DNA from: Candidatus Electrothrix aestuarii
Lineage (GTDB): Bacteria; Desulfobacterota; Desulfobulbia; Desulfobulbales; Desulfobulbaceae
Length of the DNA stretch: 64,000 nucleotides
Assembly: GCA_032595685.2 (NCBI GenBank)
Contig: CP159373.1
Span: forward strand, 4,937,821 to 5,001,820
Direction of reading: 5' to 3'
Shown one piece after another: positions 63,199 through 64,000 of this stretch (positions within the stretch are counted from its first letter, which is position 1; each line of letters opens with the position of its first letter). Position numbers and translations under genes: made by a program. The notes beneath the pieces were generated by a model. It had not been told where the DNA came from. It worked only from the letters and a program-made list of their open reading frames with translations, and ran no database searches.

Positions 63199-63501
63199 GC
63201 CAGGTTTCCTCAGTCTTTCTTAGCTACTAATGCAAAATCACAGGTCGTTTTTTTCATTCTCTCATAATACTTTATTTCAATAAATTCTGTAACCCTAAAA
63301 AACACCCTGGAGACAACCCGCTCTCAGCACCTTCAGCAGCCCCTTTTCCTCTTGACTTTTTATCGTAGAAAGATAAAAACAAGGCTATTCTGCGCGACAT
63401 CAAATATGCCTTTGCCGTTGTGTATTCATACAAAAAGACAATTAAAAAAGCGGTCGCATTCTAACGGCCCGCCTCCTAACATACAGAGGAACAGGTGAAA
63501 C
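63199..63501 (+). other. Intergenic leader upstream of ssb
   Basis: About 300 bases with divergent promoters for birA and ssb. TTGACT (63352-63357) and an inverted repeat TTTTTATC / GATAAAAA (63357-63364, 63372-63379) are the only notable marks. No gene. Confidence 0.4.
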
Positions 63502-63978
63502 ATGATCAATAAAGTAATTCTAATCGGTAATCTTGGAGCTGACCCAGAACTCCGTTACACCCAAAGTGGTGTGGCGGTGGCAAATTTCAGAGTTGCGACC
63601 ACTGAACGCTGGAAAGGCCAAGATGGACAGATGCAGGAACAAACAGAATGGCATACCATAGTTGCTTGGCAACGCCTCGGAGAAATCTGTAACGAATACC
63701 TGCATAAAGGCTCCAAGGTCTATATAGAAGGCAAATTACAAACTAGAAAATGGCAGGACCAGAACGGCAATGATCGCTACACAACGGAAATAATAGCTCG
63801 CGAAATGAAGATGTTGACCCCACGTGGCGAAGGAGGGGGTAGTTATGGTAGCGGTGGCAGTGGTGGTGGATATGATCCTGGCCCTGCGGGAGGAGCCCCC
63901 CCTTCGGGAGGAGGATATGACGATTTTGCAGGTGGTAGTACTCCAGGAGGAGGAACAGGAAGCGACGTTCCGTTCTAA
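63502..63978 (+). CDS. ssb: Single-stranded DNA-binding protein
   Basis: 158 residues. OB-fold core: [68 protein letters not shown] and YTTEIIARE, followed by a Gly-rich linker. The C-terminal tip is S-D-V-P-F, a variant of the common D-D-D-I-P-F that binds repair and replication partners. It has a good ribosome-binding site (agaggaacagg). Confidence 0.97.
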   Translation: MINKVILIGNLGADPELRYTQSGVAVANFRVATTERWKGQDGQMQEQTEWHTIVAWQRLGEICNEYLHKGSKVYIEGKLQTRKWQDQNGNDRYTTEIIAREMKMLTPRGEGGGSYGSGGSGGGYDPGPAGGAPPSGGGYDDFAGGSTPGGGTGSDVPF

Positions 63979-64000
63979 AAAAAATAGCGCACGGTTAAGC

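Overview
The window looks like a chromosomal segment of a Gram-negative, anaerobic, probably sulfate-reducing or sulfur-metabolising member of the Desulfobacterota (Desulfobulbales-like; a cable-bacterium relative is possible but not shown). This rests on gene content and style: a complete-looking type VI secretion (T6SS) operon with the DUF2169/pentapeptide/DUF3540/DUF4150 cassette, sensor kinases with a periplasmic c-type haem motif, outer-membrane proteins, a CooT-like nickel protein and moderate GC. No rRNA is present, so the taxonomic call is inference.

Layout. 0-18.7 kb: T6SS locus on the + strand, starting with an effector-loading cassette (cut by the left edge and carrying a C10 homopolymer frameshift), then tssJKLMA and tssBC-hcp-tssEFG; ClpV and VgrG are not in the window. 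18.7-23.8 kb: two paralogous hybrid histidine kinases, each with a CxxCH motif at residues 177-181. 24-29.7 kb: mnmG, a TrkH potassium transporter, a 23-bp tandem repeat array and a PqiA-like protein. 30-35.4 kb: two secreted DUF1566 proteins, two PilT/PilU-type retraction ATPases, an SDR, and a secreted Cys-rich protein gene broken by a 103-bp MITE-like element whose removal restores the frame. 36-37.4 kb: small proteins (two-CW, PLAT-like).

37.4-49.7 kb is an accessory, insertion-riddled region: an intact IS66 element with 8-bp target duplication beside a UvrD-helicase remnant, a secreted subtilisin-like protease split by an IS3-family element, an S41-type protease split by an IS5-family element (3-bp duplication, exact frame restored on removal), a XRE-ImmA/DUF4411 (PIN) toxin-antitoxin-like pair with a displaced toxin start, and a frameshifted IS91-type transposase. 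A tRNA-Arg(TCT) with its terminator closes it.

49.9-64 kb is largely housekeeping: an unusual CysK/CysM-cysteinyl-tRNA-synthetase fusion with degenerate HIGH and KMSKS signatures, a TolC-type protein, a TamA/BamA-family protein, a YrdC/Sua5 protein, a large single-pass membrane protein with an N-terminal E2 (UBC)-like domain lacking the catalytic cysteine, a His-rich protein and a CooT-like nickel protein, KdsD, an AcuI/YhdH-type reductase, BirA and SSB. The most unusual items are the E2-like membrane protein, the CysK-CysRS fusion, the MITE-broken secreted protein, the homopolymer tracts in coding regions and the 23-bp array.
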